Part shown: positions 7,754-16,983 of the stretch, one piece after another
Layout of the letters: each line of letters opens with the position of its first letter
Numbering within the stretch: the first letter of the stretch is position 1
Source: Verrucomicrobiales bacterium
Lineage (GTDB): Bacteria; Verrucomicrobiota; Verrucomicrobiia; Verrucomicrobiales; DEV007
DNA length: 64,000 bases
NCBI GenBank assembly: GCA_029212615.1
Contig: JARGPJ010000001.1
Location: 62,001 to 126,000 of the forward strand
Direction: 5' to 3'
Program-made: the position numbers and the translations under genes
The notes under the pieces: model-generated
Databases searched by the model: none
What the model was told of the DNA's origin: nothing
What the model saw: the letters and a program-made list of their open reading frames with translations, nothing else

Positions 7754-9462
7754 GCGAAGAAAAATCCGATTTGATAGACGTCCAGATCAACGGGGAATGG
7801 CATTCCTTCCCTAAAGGGACACGCATGATCGAAGCCTGCCGCGAGGCCGGAGTCGAAGTGCCGCATTACTGCTATCACCCCAAGCTGACCTCTCCCGGCA
7901 ACTGCCGCATGTGTCTCGTCGAGATGGGCATGCCGCCGCGCCCGCGCCCCGGTGATGACCCGCCCGAGCCGGACGAAGAGGGCCACCTTCCCATTTCCTG
8001 GATTCCACGCCCTGCCATCGCCTGCGCGAATACCATCGCGCCCAACATGGGCATCCGCACCGAAAGCGAGATGACCGAAGAGTGTCGTAAAGGGGTCATG
8101 GAACTCCTCCTCGCGAACCACCCCCTCGATTGCCCGATCTGTGACCAGGCCGGCGAGTGCTCGCTGCAGGAGTTCAGTGTCGAACACGGAAAAGGAGAGT
8201 CCCGCTTCCGTGAACAGAAGGTCAAAAAACCGAAGAACGTTGAAGTAGGTCCCCGCATCCGCCTCGACGACGAACGCTGCATCATGTGCAGTCGCTGCAT
8301 CCGTTTCACTGATGAAATCGCAGACGACCCCGTGCTCGGATTCACCGACCGCGGCAGCCACACCGTGCTCGCCGTCTATCCGGGACGCGAACTCGCGAAC
8401 AATTACTCGCTCAACACCGTCGACATCTGCCCGGTTGGCGCCTTGACCTCCAACGACTTCCGTTTCCAGATGCGAGTCTGGTTCATGAAGGAGACAAAGA
8501 CCATTGATACCAATTGTGCGACCGGCGCCAACATCACGGTCTTCAGTCGCGAAGACAAAATTTACCGCATCACTCCACGTCAGAACAACGACGTGAACTC
8601 CGACTGGATGCCGGACTCTCACCGCCTCAACTTTCACTGGATCGAAAGCGAAGCCCGCCTCACTGATCCGCTCGTGAAAAAGGGTGGAGTTCACGAACAG
8701 GCTGGCTGGCAGGAAGCGATCGCCACCTCGGCCGACAAACTTGCCGGACTCGAAGGCAGCGAAATCGCAATTATTGCTTCGGCGAGGATGACCAATGAGG
8801 AACTCCTCATGACAAATCGCCTCGTGAAGCATCTCAAGGCAGGTCACGTCGACACCGTCGCCCGCAACGGAGAAGCCGACGGCTACCTCATTTCTGCCGA
8901 TCGCAATCCAAACACGAACGGAGTCAAACTGGTCCTGGGTCTCGATAATCCCGGCTCGCAGATTGAGGCGATCAAAAAAGGCATCGAACAGGGACGCATC
9001 AAAGCGGTCATCGCTCTTCAGGAAAACCTTGTCGACGATGCAGGATTCAGTGCCGAACTCCTCGCTAAGCTCGATTTCCTCTTCACCACATACCCGCTCG
9101 CCAACCCGACGGCGGACGCAGCCCACGTGGTGCTTCCCGGCGCAGGATGGGCGGAAAAATCCGGCACCATGATCAATGTCACCGGTCGACTTCAGCGACT
9201 CAACAAAGTGATCGACGGCCCCGGACAAACCCTCGAGCCCTGGGAGATCATCCGTGATCTTATTCAGGCTACCGGCGGTGGCAACGGCATCTACGCCGTC
9301 ACTGACATCTTTAAACAGCTGACACAGGAAGTGTCGGAATTCAAAGACCTCACCTGGGGTCAAATCGGTGATCTGGGAATTCCTCTCATCGAAACCGGCG
9401 AAACGATTCCCCTGCTTGAGCGGGAGAAAGAGCGCGTCGCCAAGGGACTTATCGTCGGCTGA
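7750..9462 (+). CDS. nuoG: NADH-quinone oxidoreductase subunit G, short form
   Basis: This 75-kDa-type subunit of complex I carries N1b, N4 and N5. The 570-residue protein has a ferredoxin-like N-terminus (Cys ligands in YCYHPK, CRMC and IACANT), the Cys/His N5 motif NHPLDCPICDQAGECSLQE, and the N4 motif CIMCSRCIRF...CPVGALT. The remaining molybdopterin-oxidoreductase-like part is much shorter than in E. coli NuoG (about 908 residues). About 36 residues separate CRMC from the last N1b cysteine, where about 13 are usual; the extra segment is Pro/Asp-rich (about 59-90). No Cys motif for an additional N7 cluster is seen. The gene overlaps nuoF by 4 bases, and nuoH follows 11 bases later. Confidence 0.93.
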   Translation: MSEEKSDLIDVQINGEWHSFPKGTRMIEACREAGVEVPHYCYHPKLTSPGNCRMCLVEMGMPPRPRPGDDPPEPDEEGHLPISWIPRPAIACANTIAPNMGIRTESEMTEECRKGVMELLLANHPLDCPICDQAGECSLQEFSVEHGKGESRFREQKVKKPKNVEVGPRIRLDDERCIMCSRCIRFTDEIADDPVLGFTDRGSHTVLAVYPGRELANNYSLNTVDICPVGALTSNDFRFQMRVWFMKETKTIDTNCATGANITVFSREDKIYRITPRQNNDVNSDWMPDSHRLNFHWIESEARLTDPLVKKGGVHEQAGWQEAIATSADKLAGLEGSEIAIIASARMTNEELLMTNRLVKHLKAGHVDTVARNGEADGYLISADRNPNTNGVKLVLGLDNPGSQIEAIKKGIEQGRIKAVIALQENLVDDAGFSAELLAKLDFLFTTYPLANPTADAAHVVLPGAGWAEKSGTMINVTGRLQRLNKVIDGPGQTLEPWEIIRDLIQATGGGNGIYAVTDIFKQLTQEVSEFKDLTWGQIGDLGIPLIETGETIPLLEREKERVAKGLIVG

Positions 9463-9473
9463 CTTTTCTGAAC

Positions 9474-10553
9474 ATGGATTGGCAAATTATCATCGCAGCT
9501 TCCATCAAGATCGTGGTCTTCGTGTTTCTCGTCACGTTGCCGCTGGTCGCCATGTCCGTCTGGGCCGAGCGGCGCGTCAGCGCTGCGATCCAGGATCGCG
9601 TCGGGCCGAACCGGGTCGGACCGGCAGGCCTCCTTCAAGCGGTTGCTGACGGCATCAAATTCCTTCTCAAAGAAGACTTCACACCGGATCACGTTCGCAA
9701 AGGCTACTTCTGGCTCGCTCCCGCGCTGGTCATGGTCCCCGCGCTCATGACCTCAGCGGTTCTTCCTTTCGGAAGTTCCCTTTTCGGCGAGCGAATGGTC
9801 ATCGCCGACCTCAATGTCGGTCCTCTTTTCGTTTTCGCGGTCGCCTCCCTTTCTGTCTACGGGATCGTTCTTGCCGGTTGGGCTTCCAACTCAAAATACC
9901 CCTTCCTTGGCGGCGTTCGCTCGACGAGCCAGATGATTTCATACGAAATTTCACTGGGGCTCTCCGTCGTTCCACTGATCATGATCTACGGTGAGCTGAA
10001 TCTCAGTAGCATTGTTCAGTATCAAGCAGAGAACGGATGGGCCCTCCTTCCTCTCTGGGGTGAAGGCTTAAGCTTCAAGGGCTTCCTCCTCACTATTCCC
10101 ATCGTGATCTCCTTCATCGTCTTCATGACGTCGATGTTTGCGGAAACGAACCGCCTTCCTTTCGATCTTCCCGAGTGTGAAACCGAACTCGTTGCCGGGT
10201 ACCATACCGAATACAGCTCGATGAAATTCGCCCTCTTCTTCCTCGGCGAATACGCGGCGATGATCATCGGCTCCGGACTCGCGGTGACCCTTTTCTTCGG
10301 AGGATGGAGCCTTCCCTTCGGATGGCTCACCCCCGAAACTGTCGATGCAGCAGTGCCATGGTGGCATGGATTGATCCACATCGGGACTTTCTTCGCCAAG
10401 GTAATTGCCCTGATTCTCTTCTTTATTGTGATTCGCTGGACGCTCCCCCGTTTCCGCTACGACCAACTCATGCGCCTTGGTTGGGTTTTCTTCTTCGAAA
10501 TCGCGCTGTTCAACGTGGTCTTAACCGCACTCCTTATGTGGTGGCTCGCCTAA
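9474..10553 (+). CDS. nuoH: NADH-quinone oxidoreductase subunit H
   Basis: This membrane subunit (ND1 type) links the quinone site to the proton-pumping arm. The 359-residue protein has about eight membrane helices. Signature blocks include ERRVSAAIQDRVGPNRVGP near residue 30, ADGIKFLLKEDFTP near 58, and the conserved loop FAETNRLPFDLPECETELVAGYHTEYS near 220, whose acidic residues line the quinone and proton entry path. The ATG at 9474 gives a normal first helix. It is part of the nuo operon; nuoI follows after 24 bases. Confidence 0.96.
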   Translation: MDWQIIIAASIKIVVFVFLVTLPLVAMSVWAERRVSAAIQDRVGPNRVGPAGLLQAVADGIKFLLKEDFTPDHVRKGYFWLAPALVMVPALMTSAVLPFGSSLFGERMVIADLNVGPLFVFAVASLSVYGIVLAGWASNSKYPFLGGVRSTSQMISYEISLGLSVVPLIMIYGELNLSSIVQYQAENGWALLPLWGEGLSFKGFLLTIPIVISFIVFMTSMFAETNRLPFDLPECETELVAGYHTEYSSMKFALFFLGEYAAMIIGSGLAVTLFFGGWSLPFGWLTPETVDAAVPWWHGLIHIGTFFAKVIALILFFIVIRWTLPRFRYDQLMRLGWVFFFEIALFNVVLTALLMWWLA

Positions 10554-10577
10554 ACCCTTCGAATACTTCCTGATCTC

Positions 10578-11108
10578 ATGGCAATTGTCGTTAAACGTCC
10601 AAAACTGAAATGGTGGGAACAACTCTATATTCCCGGAATCATTTCCGGAATGCGAGTGACTCTCGGCCACTTCATTAAGATCGTGTCCGGCAGAAAAAAG
10701 GTCACGATGCAGTATCCCGAAGAAAAATGGGATGACCAGCTCCCCGAGCACTACCGCGGAGCGCCTGCTCTCGTCACCGACGAACAGGATCGCGAACGTT
10801 GCGTTGCCTGCCAGCTTTGCGAATTCATCTGTCCTCCCCGCGCCATCACCATCAAACCTGAGGAGATCCCGGGCGACGACAAGTGGGCCAAAGTGGAGAA
10901 GCGCCCCAAAGCGTTCGACATCGACATGATCCGCTGTATTTATTGCGGCCTCTGCGAAGAGGTTTGCCCCGAACAGGCCATCTTCCTCCGTAAGGACTAC
11001 GCCATTACCGGAACGAGCCGCGAAGAGATGGTCCACAACAAGAGTAAACTCTATGAAATCGGAGGCGTCCGCGTCGGCCTCGTCAACAAATGGAACGAAT
11101 TGAAGTGA
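10578..11108 (+). CDS. nuoI: NADH-quinone oxidoreductase subunit I
   Basis: This TYKY-type ferredoxin subunit carries clusters N6a and N6b, which pass electrons to N2 in NuoB. The 176-residue protein has two 4Fe-4S motifs: CVACQLCEFICPP (about 75-87) and CIYCGLCEEVCPEQA (about 119-133). The amphipathic N-terminal part (WWEQLYIPGIISGMRVTLGHF) contacts the membrane arm in known structures. The ATG at 10578 gives a standard length. There is a 90-base spacer before nuoJ, the longest inside the operon. Confidence 0.96.
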   Translation: MAIVVKRPKLKWWEQLYIPGIISGMRVTLGHFIKIVSGRKKVTMQYPEEKWDDQLPEHYRGAPALVTDEQDRERCVACQLCEFICPPRAITIKPEEIPGDDKWAKVEKRPKAFDIDMIRCIYCGLCEEVCPEQAIFLRKDYAITGTSREEMVHNKSKLYEIGGVRVGLVNKWNELK

Positions 11109-11198
11109 TTGAGAATTTTCGATCCTGAAAATTTCAATCCAAAGAATACCTGCCGGGAAAACCGATTTCAAAAGACCAATACCCAAGATCTCTCAAGC

Positions 11199-11708
11199 AT
11201 GACCTTCCTTTTTTACATCTTTGCTGCCCTTGCCCTCATCGGCGGCATCGGCGTGGTCGTGAACCGGAATCCTGTTTCGGCCGCTTTCGCGATGATTGTG
11301 TCCTTCCTTGGATTGGCCGCTCTTTTCATTCAGCTGGATGCCTATCTCGTCGGCGTCCTCCAGATCCTGGTCTACGCCGGAGCGATCATGGTGCTGTTTA
11401 TCTTTATCATCATGCTCCTTGATGTTCAGGCAGAGGAGCGACGCAAGCTCCCTCTTTTCAGTGCTCTCGGAGCCGGCGGTGTAGCGGTTGCCTTTGCGGC
11501 CCTTCTCCTCGTGATCCTCACCCGCAGCGAGGTGGGAACCGCGTCGATCCCCGCATTGGAAGCCATTGAAGGCCCCGGAACCTCTGATGTGCATCGCATC
11601 GGTGAACTCCTTTTCAGTCAATATTGGTTCCCGATCCAGGTGGTCGGGATTCTCCTCCTCGTTGCCACGATTGGAGTGGTGGTTCTCAGTAAGAAAGAAC
11701 TGAAGTAA
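11199..11708 (+). CDS. nuoJ: NADH-quinone oxidoreductase subunit J
   Basis: This membrane subunit (ND6 type) has 169 residues and five predicted helices. The third helix contains VYAGAIMVLFIFIIMLL, matching the pi-bulge helix thought to couple quinone reduction to proton pumping. The frame extends upstream to 11109, but those residues (polar, no helix) are unlike NuoJ, and the ATG at 11199 (MTFLFYIFAALAL) gives the family-typical first helix. It lies in the operon between nuoI and nuoK. Confidence 0.94.
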   Translation: MTFLFYIFAALALIGGIGVVVNRNPVSAAFAMIVSFLGLAALFIQLDAYLVGVLQILVYAGAIMVLFIFIIMLLDVQAEERRKLPLFSALGAGGVAVAFAALLLVILTRSEVGTASIPALEAIEGPGTSDVHRIGELLFSQYWFPIQVVGILLLVATIGVVVLSKKELK

Positions 11709-11737
11709 GGCTGATTTAAACGATTGTTTGTGACTGT

Positions 11738-12064
11738 ATGGAAACCGCTATCACCCTGAACCACTTTCTATTTGTCAGCGGATTGCTGTTCGCAATCGGG
11801 CTTGCCGGTGTTCTCGTGCGTCGCAACCTCATCATCATTTTCATGTGCCTCGAGCTCATGCTTGCGGCGGCAAACCTGACCCTGGTTGCCTTTTCCCGCT
11901 TTAATCTTCAGGACGGCCAGCCGGACTACGAAGGCCACGTTTTGCTCTTTTTTATCATTACCGTCGCGGCGGCTGAAGTCGCTGTCGGTCTCGCCATCAT
12001 TGTTGCGCTCTTCCGATCCAAAGGAACCACCGACGTGACGAAGGTGGATACGATGAAACACTAG
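11738..12064 (+). CDS. nuoK: NADH-quinone oxidoreductase subunit K
   Basis: This membrane subunit (ND4L type) has 108 residues and three helices. The two buried glutamates that carry protons in this family are present, in [13 protein letters not shown] (second helix) and [11 protein letters not shown] (third helix). The C-terminal tail ([17 protein letters not shown]) is slightly longer than usual. nuoL follows after 20 bases. Confidence 0.95.
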   Translation: METAITLNHFLFVSGLLFAIGLAGVLVRRNLIIIFMCLELMLAAANLTLVAFSRFNLQDGQPDYEGHVLLFFIITVAAAEVAVGLAIIVALFRSKGTTDVTKVDTMKH

Positions 12065-12084
12065 ATTTTAGACCGCTTGTTTTA

Positions 12085-13902
12085 ATGGATGTGAATACCA
12101 CTGCCTGGACCGTTCTTCTGCTACCGCTCATGGTAGCAGCCCTGATCGTCGTCGGCCTGAAACGCTCGCCCGGACTTTCCTCGCTGCTCTCCACCGGATC
12201 TGCGCTGATCACTTTTATCCTCTGCGCCATGCTTGCAGGCGGCGAAGGCGGTGACGTCAAAGCGTTCCCCTGGATCGACATGGGAGACCTCCTGCGTGTC
12301 GAAATTGGTTTTCAACTCGACGAACTCAGCCGGGGAATGATGATGATCGTGACCTCGATCGGTCTCCTCGTTCACCTCTTCTCACTCGCCTACATGAAAG
12401 ACGACAAGGGGAAAGCACGCTACTTCGCCGGCCTTTCACTCTTCATGTTTTCCATGACCGGCATTGTCCTCGCGAACAATTTCGTGATGATGTTCATCTT
12501 CTGGGAACTTGTAGGTGTCAGTTCCTACATCCTCATCGGTCACTGGTTTCACAAGGAATCTGCCGCCGATGCCGCCAAGAAAGCGTTCCTGACAAATAAG
12601 ATCGGCGATTTCGGGTTCATGATCGGCATCCTCCTCGTGTGGGTCCTGACCGGCTCTATTTACTTTAACGAAATCAGCGAGGCCGTGGGGGGAATCACCA
12701 ACACAGTCCTCCTCAATATCGCCGTCCTCTGTGTCTTCTGCGGTGCAATCGGTAAATCCGCGCAGCTCCCGCTACACGTCTGGCTTCCCGACGCAATGGA
12801 AGGCCCGACACCTGTCTCCGCACTCATTCACGCGGCAACCATGGTCGCCGCCGGTGTCTTCATGTTAGCACGTGTTGTTTTCCTCATCGAAGCGACCGAA
12901 ATCGCCGCGCAATGGATCTCCTGGATCGGAGCCGCCACCGCGGTAGTCGCTGCGCTCATGGCGCTCCAGCAAAACGACATCAAGCGAATCCTCGCCTACT
13001 CAACACTGTCCCAGCTCGGTTACATGATCATGGCTCAGGGCATCGGCCATGGCGGTAGCGATGCGGGCATGTTTCACCTCTACACTCACGCCTTTTTCAA
13101 GGCCCTCCTCTTCCTCGGATCCGGCGCCGTCATCTACGCCTGCCACCACGAGCAGGATATCTGGAAGATGGGAGGCCTTCGCAGAAAGATGCCGATCACC
13201 TTTACCACTTTCGCTCTGGGCACCGCCGCACTCATCGCAGTGCCCTTCACCAGTGGATTCTGGAGTAAGGAAATGATCCTCGAAACGGCATATCACGAGG
13301 GCGCAATGTTTCCTTATGTGTGCGGCATCATCGTGGCTTTCCTCACTCCGTTCTACATGACACGCCTCGTCATCGTCGCATTCTTCGGCAAAAATCGCAC
13401 GAAAGATGCCGATCACGCCAAAGAGGTCGGACCGCTCATGTGGGCACCGCTCGCGATTCTCGCCGTGATGGCCATCTTTTCCGCCTACAAACCGGTGTCC
13501 GGTCCACTTCTCGCCACCGGTTACGGTAGCGTTGAGCACCTCATCGAACATTTCGGCCTCACCGCAATCCTCTCGCTCATCGGCCTCGCCGTGGGTGTCA
13601 TCGGCGCCATTCTTCTCTATAAAGGAAAAGACAGTGACCCGATCAACATTCCTCTTTTTGCGAACCGCTTCTACATCGATGAACTCTACATCGGTATCGT
13701 TCGGGTCTTTCAGGACGCCGTCGCTGCCGTTCTCGATATCGTTGACCGGTTCATCATCGATCCGATCGTGGTTCGCTTTCCGGCTCTCGCTGCCATGGGC
13801 ACAGGATCCTTCCTTCGAATTTTTCAAATCGGCAACGTTCAGTCCTACGCGCTCTACTTCGGCATCGCAGTGATTGCTCTCATCCTCTTCCTCATTCTTT
13901 AG
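12085..13902 (+). CDS. nuoL: NADH-quinone oxidoreductase subunit L
   Basis: This is the distal antiporter-like proton-pumping subunit (ND5 type). The 605-residue length is normal (E. coli 613). Seen in order: IFWELVGVSSYILIG with the conserved helix-5 Glu near residue 143, KAFLTNKIGDFGFMIG, the broken-helix lysine segment AIGKSAQLPLHVWLPDAMEGPTPVSALIHAATMV near 225, and a long C-terminal amphipathic region (about 510-605) ending in a last membrane helix. It is followed by nuoM after 24 bases. Confidence 0.96.
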   Translation: MDVNTTAWTVLLLPLMVAALIVVGLKRSPGLSSLLSTGSALITFILCAMLAGGEGGDVKAFPWIDMGDLLRVEIGFQLDELSRGMMMIVTSIGLLVHLFSLAYMKDDKGKARYFAGLSLFMFSMTGIVLANNFVMMFIFWELVGVSSYILIGHWFHKESAADAAKKAFLTNKIGDFGFMIGILLVWVLTGSIYFNEISEAVGGITNTVLLNIAVLCVFCGAIGKSAQLPLHVWLPDAMEGPTPVSALIHAATMVAAGVFMLARVVFLIEATEIAAQWISWIGAATAVVAALMALQQNDIKRILAYSTLSQLGYMIMAQGIGHGGSDAGMFHLYTHAFFKALLFLGSGAVIYACHHEQDIWKMGGLRRKMPITFTTFALGTAALIAVPFTSGFWSKEMILETAYHEGAMFPYVCGIIVAFLTPFYMTRLVIVAFFGKNRTKDADHAKEVGPLMWAPLAILAVMAIFSAYKPVSGPLLATGYGSVEHLIEHFGLTAILSLIGLAVGVIGAILLYKGKDSDPINIPLFANRFYIDELYIGIVRVFQDAVAAVLDIVDRFIIDPIVVRFPALAAMGTGSFLRIFQIGNVQSYALYFGIAVIALILFLIL

Positions 13903-13926
13903 CAGAACTCTTTCCCCGGAATTACC

Positions 13927-15432
13927 GTGAGCTACCTCGAAATTATCGTTTTCCTGCCCCTGATCGCTGCCATCGCGATCGGACTCGGTGCACCGGCCCG
14001 CTTCACCGCCCTCGGTGCCGCCGCGATCGCTTTCATCGTCAGCCTCATTGTGGCGATTCAGTTCAATACCAATGTGGAGGGTGCCGTCCAGTTCGCCTCA
14101 TCACACACCTTGATGGAGATGGAGGGTTTCCCGACCCTGAGTCTTGCCTTCGGCATTGACGGCATCAGCCTCGTTCTCCTCCTGCTCGCGACACTGGTGA
14201 TGCTCGCCGCGGTTCTCGTTTCCCCTCCGGAGAACGACATCAAAGGCAGTGCAAAGCTCTACTATCTCTCGCTCCTTCTCATCGGCGGCGGAGCGATTGG
14301 TGCCTTCACCGCAACTGATCTCTTCTTCCTCTACGCTTTTCACGAACTCGCGCTCATCCCGACCTTTCTCATGATCGGAATCTTCGGCCACGGCGAAAAC
14401 CGCGTCCGCACAGCTTGGACGATCACGGTCTACCTGGGAGTCGGCAGCCTTATTCTCCTCGTTGGTCTCATCATGGCCGTCTTCGCCCTCGGCGGTTCGA
14501 CCTTTGCCATTGCCGACCTCATCGCAATCGCTAAAAATCCTGAAACGGGCATCGATCCGGGTCAGCAAACCTGGATCTTCGCTTTTCTGCTCGTCGGATT
14601 CGGCGCCCTCGTTTCACTCTTTCCTTTCCATAGCTGGGCCGCCCCTGCTTACGCTGAAGCGCCTGCTCCTGTCGCCATGCTTCATGCCGGCGTCCTGAAA
14701 AAGTTCGGCCTCTACGGTTTGATCCGTATCGCGATGCCAATCGTGCCCGAAGGGATGGCAGCCCTCCTCAATGTGGTCCTCGTCCTCCTCCTCGGAAACA
14801 TCATTTACATCGGTCTTGTCACGATCGCGCAGAAGAAGCTCGACCGTATGCTCGGCTCCTCCAGTGTCATGCACATGGGCTACGTTTTCCTCGGACTGGC
14901 CACGATGAACCAGCTTGGCGTTTCCGGCGCCGTCCTTCTGATGTTTGCCCACGGCGTTTCAATCGCACTGCTTTTTGCTCTCTGTGGATGGATCCGCGAA
15001 AAATACGGCACCGTCAGCTTCGAAGAACTCGGCGGAATCGCGAGTCACCTCCCGAAGCTCGGCCTCCTTTTTGCTTTTGCCGCCTTCGCTTCCGCCGGTC
15101 TTCCCGGATTTGCGAACTTTGCCGCCGAGGTTTCGGTCTTCTTTGGTGCATTCAAAGAGACAGGGGATTCACTCGGCTGGCTCCAATGGACCACGATCAT
15201 CGCCCTCTGGGGAGTCGTCATCTCCGCGGTCTACATGCTGAGAGCCTTCCGCAATCTCTTCCTCGGAACCCCTGAAGAGAAGATGAAGACGCCGACCGAC
15301 ATGACGATGGCCGCCCGCCTTCCCTACTTCCTGCTTCTTGCGACCCTGATCGCGGTTGGCTTTGTCCCCGAGATCCTCAACCAGTTTATCCGTCCCGCCG
15401 TCGAAGGTCTTTTCCTCACTACCGCCGGATGA
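13927..15432 (+). CDS. nuoM: NADH-quinone oxidoreductase subunit M
   Basis: This antiporter-like proton-pumping subunit (ND4 type) has 501 residues (E. coli 509) and about 14 helices. It shows FAFHELALIPTFLMIG-type helix 5 (with YAFHELALIPTFL near residue 138), the lysine helix near FPFHSWAAPAYAEAPAPVAMLHAGVLKKFG, and HMGYVFLGLA. It begins with GTG at 13927 (MSYLEIIVFLPL); no nearby ATG fits better. The 66-base spacer before nuoN carries a direct repeat described separately. Confidence 0.95.
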   Translation: MSYLEIIVFLPLIAAIAIGLGAPARFTALGAAAIAFIVSLIVAIQFNTNVEGAVQFASSHTLMEMEGFPTLSLAFGIDGISLVLLLLATLVMLAAVLVSPPENDIKGSAKLYYLSLLLIGGGAIGAFTATDLFFLYAFHELALIPTFLMIGIFGHGENRVRTAWTITVYLGVGSLILLVGLIMAVFALGGSTFAIADLIAIAKNPETGIDPGQQTWIFAFLLVGFGALVSLFPFHSWAAPAYAEAPAPVAMLHAGVLKKFGLYGLIRIAMPIVPEGMAALLNVVLVLLLGNIIYIGLVTIAQKKLDRMLGSSSVMHMGYVFLGLATMNQLGVSGAVLLMFAHGVSIALLFALCGWIREKYGTVSFEELGGIASHLPKLGLLFAFAAFASAGLPGFANFAAEVSVFFGAFKETGDSLGWLQWTTIIALWGVVISAVYMLRAFRNLFLGTPEEKMKTPTDMTMAARLPYFLLLATLIAVGFVPEILNQFIRPAVEGLFLTTAG

Positions 15433-15435
15433 CCT

Positions 15436-15465
15436 AACCCTGTTGAGGGCCTCAAACCCTGTTGA
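15436..15465. repeat. Paired 11-nt direct repeat in the nuoM-nuoN spacer
   Basis: AACCCTGTTGA occurs twice, at 15436-15446 and 15455-15465, with starts 19 bases apart, immediately behind the nuoM stop. The linker gives TTGAGG-G-CCTCAA across the junction. Related pairs (AACCCTNTTGA or one or a few changes) lie at 31761-31793 and 48216-48248 with starts 22 bases apart. Function is unknown; spacing near two helical turns is compatible with a protein-binding site, but a small dispersed repeat is equally possible. Confidence 0.6.
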
Positions 15466-15498
15466 ATCCGTTTCTTCACTCTTTTTACTTCTTCTAAC

Positions 15499-16983
15499 AT
15501 GCCGGTCTATTTCCTGGAAATCATCGTTGTCTCCCTCGGCATCATCATGCTGCTGGTCGACGCTTTCGTGAAACTGGAAGACAAGCGTTCCATCGCCTGG
15601 CTCGGAATGCTCGGTCTGCTCGTCACTCTAGGACTTCTCTTTCGCGTGCAGTGGCCGGAGTCAACGGAAAGCCCCTTCTGGGACTTCTATACGACCGGCG
15701 ACCAAATGGCCCTCTACTTCAAAGGGATCGCCATCCTCACCACTCTTGTTGTCCTCGTCATGGCGACGAGCTACACCCCCATCATTGTGGAACAAACCGC
15801 GCCGCCGGAAAAAGGAGCGCATCCCCAATCGGGACTCGGAGAATTTTTTGCTCTCCCCCTGTTCGCCTGTGCCGGCCTCATGCTGATGGCCTCAGCGAAT
15901 CATCTCGTGAGCATTTTCGTCGCTCTCGAGACCGTCACGATCGCCTTCTACGTCATGGTTGCCTACCTTCGGCGGAACGTCGGCTCGCTTGAAGCAGGGG
16001 TTAAGTATCTGATCCTCGGAGCACTCTCGACCGGGTTTCTCGTCTACGGATTTGCCTGGCTTTACGGCATGACTGGCAGCATGCAACTCGACGAAATCAA
16101 AACCGCTCTTTCCAGCGACAGTGTCAATGTCACCGGTTCCCTTTTCGCCTTTGCCCTCATCCTCGTCGCCCTTGCCTTCAAAGTCGGCGGTGCTCCCTTT
16201 CACTTCTGGATTCCGGATGTCTACCAGGGTGCCCCGACTCCGATCACCGCTTTTCTTTCAGTAGGTTCAAAGGCCGCGGGATTCATCGTTCTCCTTCGTC
16301 TCATCGATCCCTTTCTCTCGAGTGGTGAGCTGGTCGGCAAAGTCGTTCTCGCGATCACCGTCATCGCCGTTTTGACCCTCATCGTCGGAAACCTCTCGGC
16401 TCTGCCTCAAAAGAATTTCAAGCGCCTTCTTGCCTATTCCAGCGTGGCACACGCTGGATTTCTTCTCATGGCCCTCGCCTGCACGCCAACTGCCGATGAG
16501 GCGGGTGCAATGCTTTCCCCCGCCAAGGTGATCGCTTTCTATCTCGGCGCCTACCTCCTCATGACCTTACTCGCTTTCCTCGTCATGACCGTGGTTCGCA
16601 CCTCCGTCGCGGGCGAAGAACTCACCTCTTACAAAGGTCTCGCAAAGCGTTCCCCCTTCCTTGCCTTTGCGATGATTATTGCAATGGCGTCCCTTGCCGG
16701 CATTCCCCTCACGGCAGGATTTTTCGGAAAGTTCTTCGTCTTTCAGCTGGCCGTCCAGCAGCAGCAGTGGATTCTCCTCGCGGTAGGCCTGATTGGTGCC
16801 GGTGCAGGCTTCTACTATTACCTTAAGATTGCTGCTTCAATGTTTCTCAGTGAAGAAAGCCCAAAAGATGATGTCTCCGCGATTCCTGTTGGCAGCCTCG
16901 CTCGTTTCACGATGATCGTTCTCATCATCGCGATCATTCTCGGAGGCCTGAACCCGAATTTGATCATGGGACTTCTGTCCTGA
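15499..16983 (+). CDS. nuoN: NADH-quinone oxidoreductase subunit N
   Basis: This antiporter-like proton-pumping subunit (ND2 type) has 494 residues (E. coli 485) and about 14 helices. It shows FVALETVTIAFYVMVAYLRR (helix-5 Glu near residue 140), KVGGAPFHFWIPDVYQGAPTPITAFLSVGSKAAGF with the broken-helix Lys, and LLAYSSVAHAGFLLM. It is the last gene of the nuo operon; no convincing intrinsic terminator is visible in the 54 bases before the next gene. Confidence 0.95.
   Translation: MPVYFLEIIVVSLGIIMLLVDAFVKLEDKRSIAWLGMLGLLVTLGLLFRVQWPESTESPFWDFYTTGDQMALYFKGIAILTTLVVLVMATSYTPIIVEQTAPPEKGAHPQSGLGEFFALPLFACAGLMLMASANHLVSIFVALETVTIAFYVMVAYLRRNVGSLEAGVKYLILGALSTGFLVYGFAWLYGMTGSMQLDEIKTALSSDSVNVTGSLFAFALILVALAFKVGGAPFHFWIPDVYQGAPTPITAFLSVGSKAAGFIVLLRLIDPFLSSGELVGKVVLAITVIAVLTLIVGNLSALPQKNFKRLLAYSSVAHAGFLLMALACTPTADEAGAMLSPAKVIAFYLGAYLLMTLLAFLVMTVVRTSVAGEELTSYKGLAKRSPFLAFAMIIAMASLAGIPLTAGFFGKFFVFQLAVQQQQWILLAVGLIGAGAGFYYYLKIAASMFLSEESPKDDVSAIPVGSLARFTMIVLIIAIILGGLNPNLIMGLLS

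Noticed and set aside
7456..9363. Long open frame of 635 codons on the minus strand
   Set aside because: It is antisense to nuoG and the end of nuoF, whose iron-sulfur motifs are clear. Its composition (rich in Asp, Arg, Gly and Val with no recognisable domain) is that of a mirror frame in GC-rich DNA.
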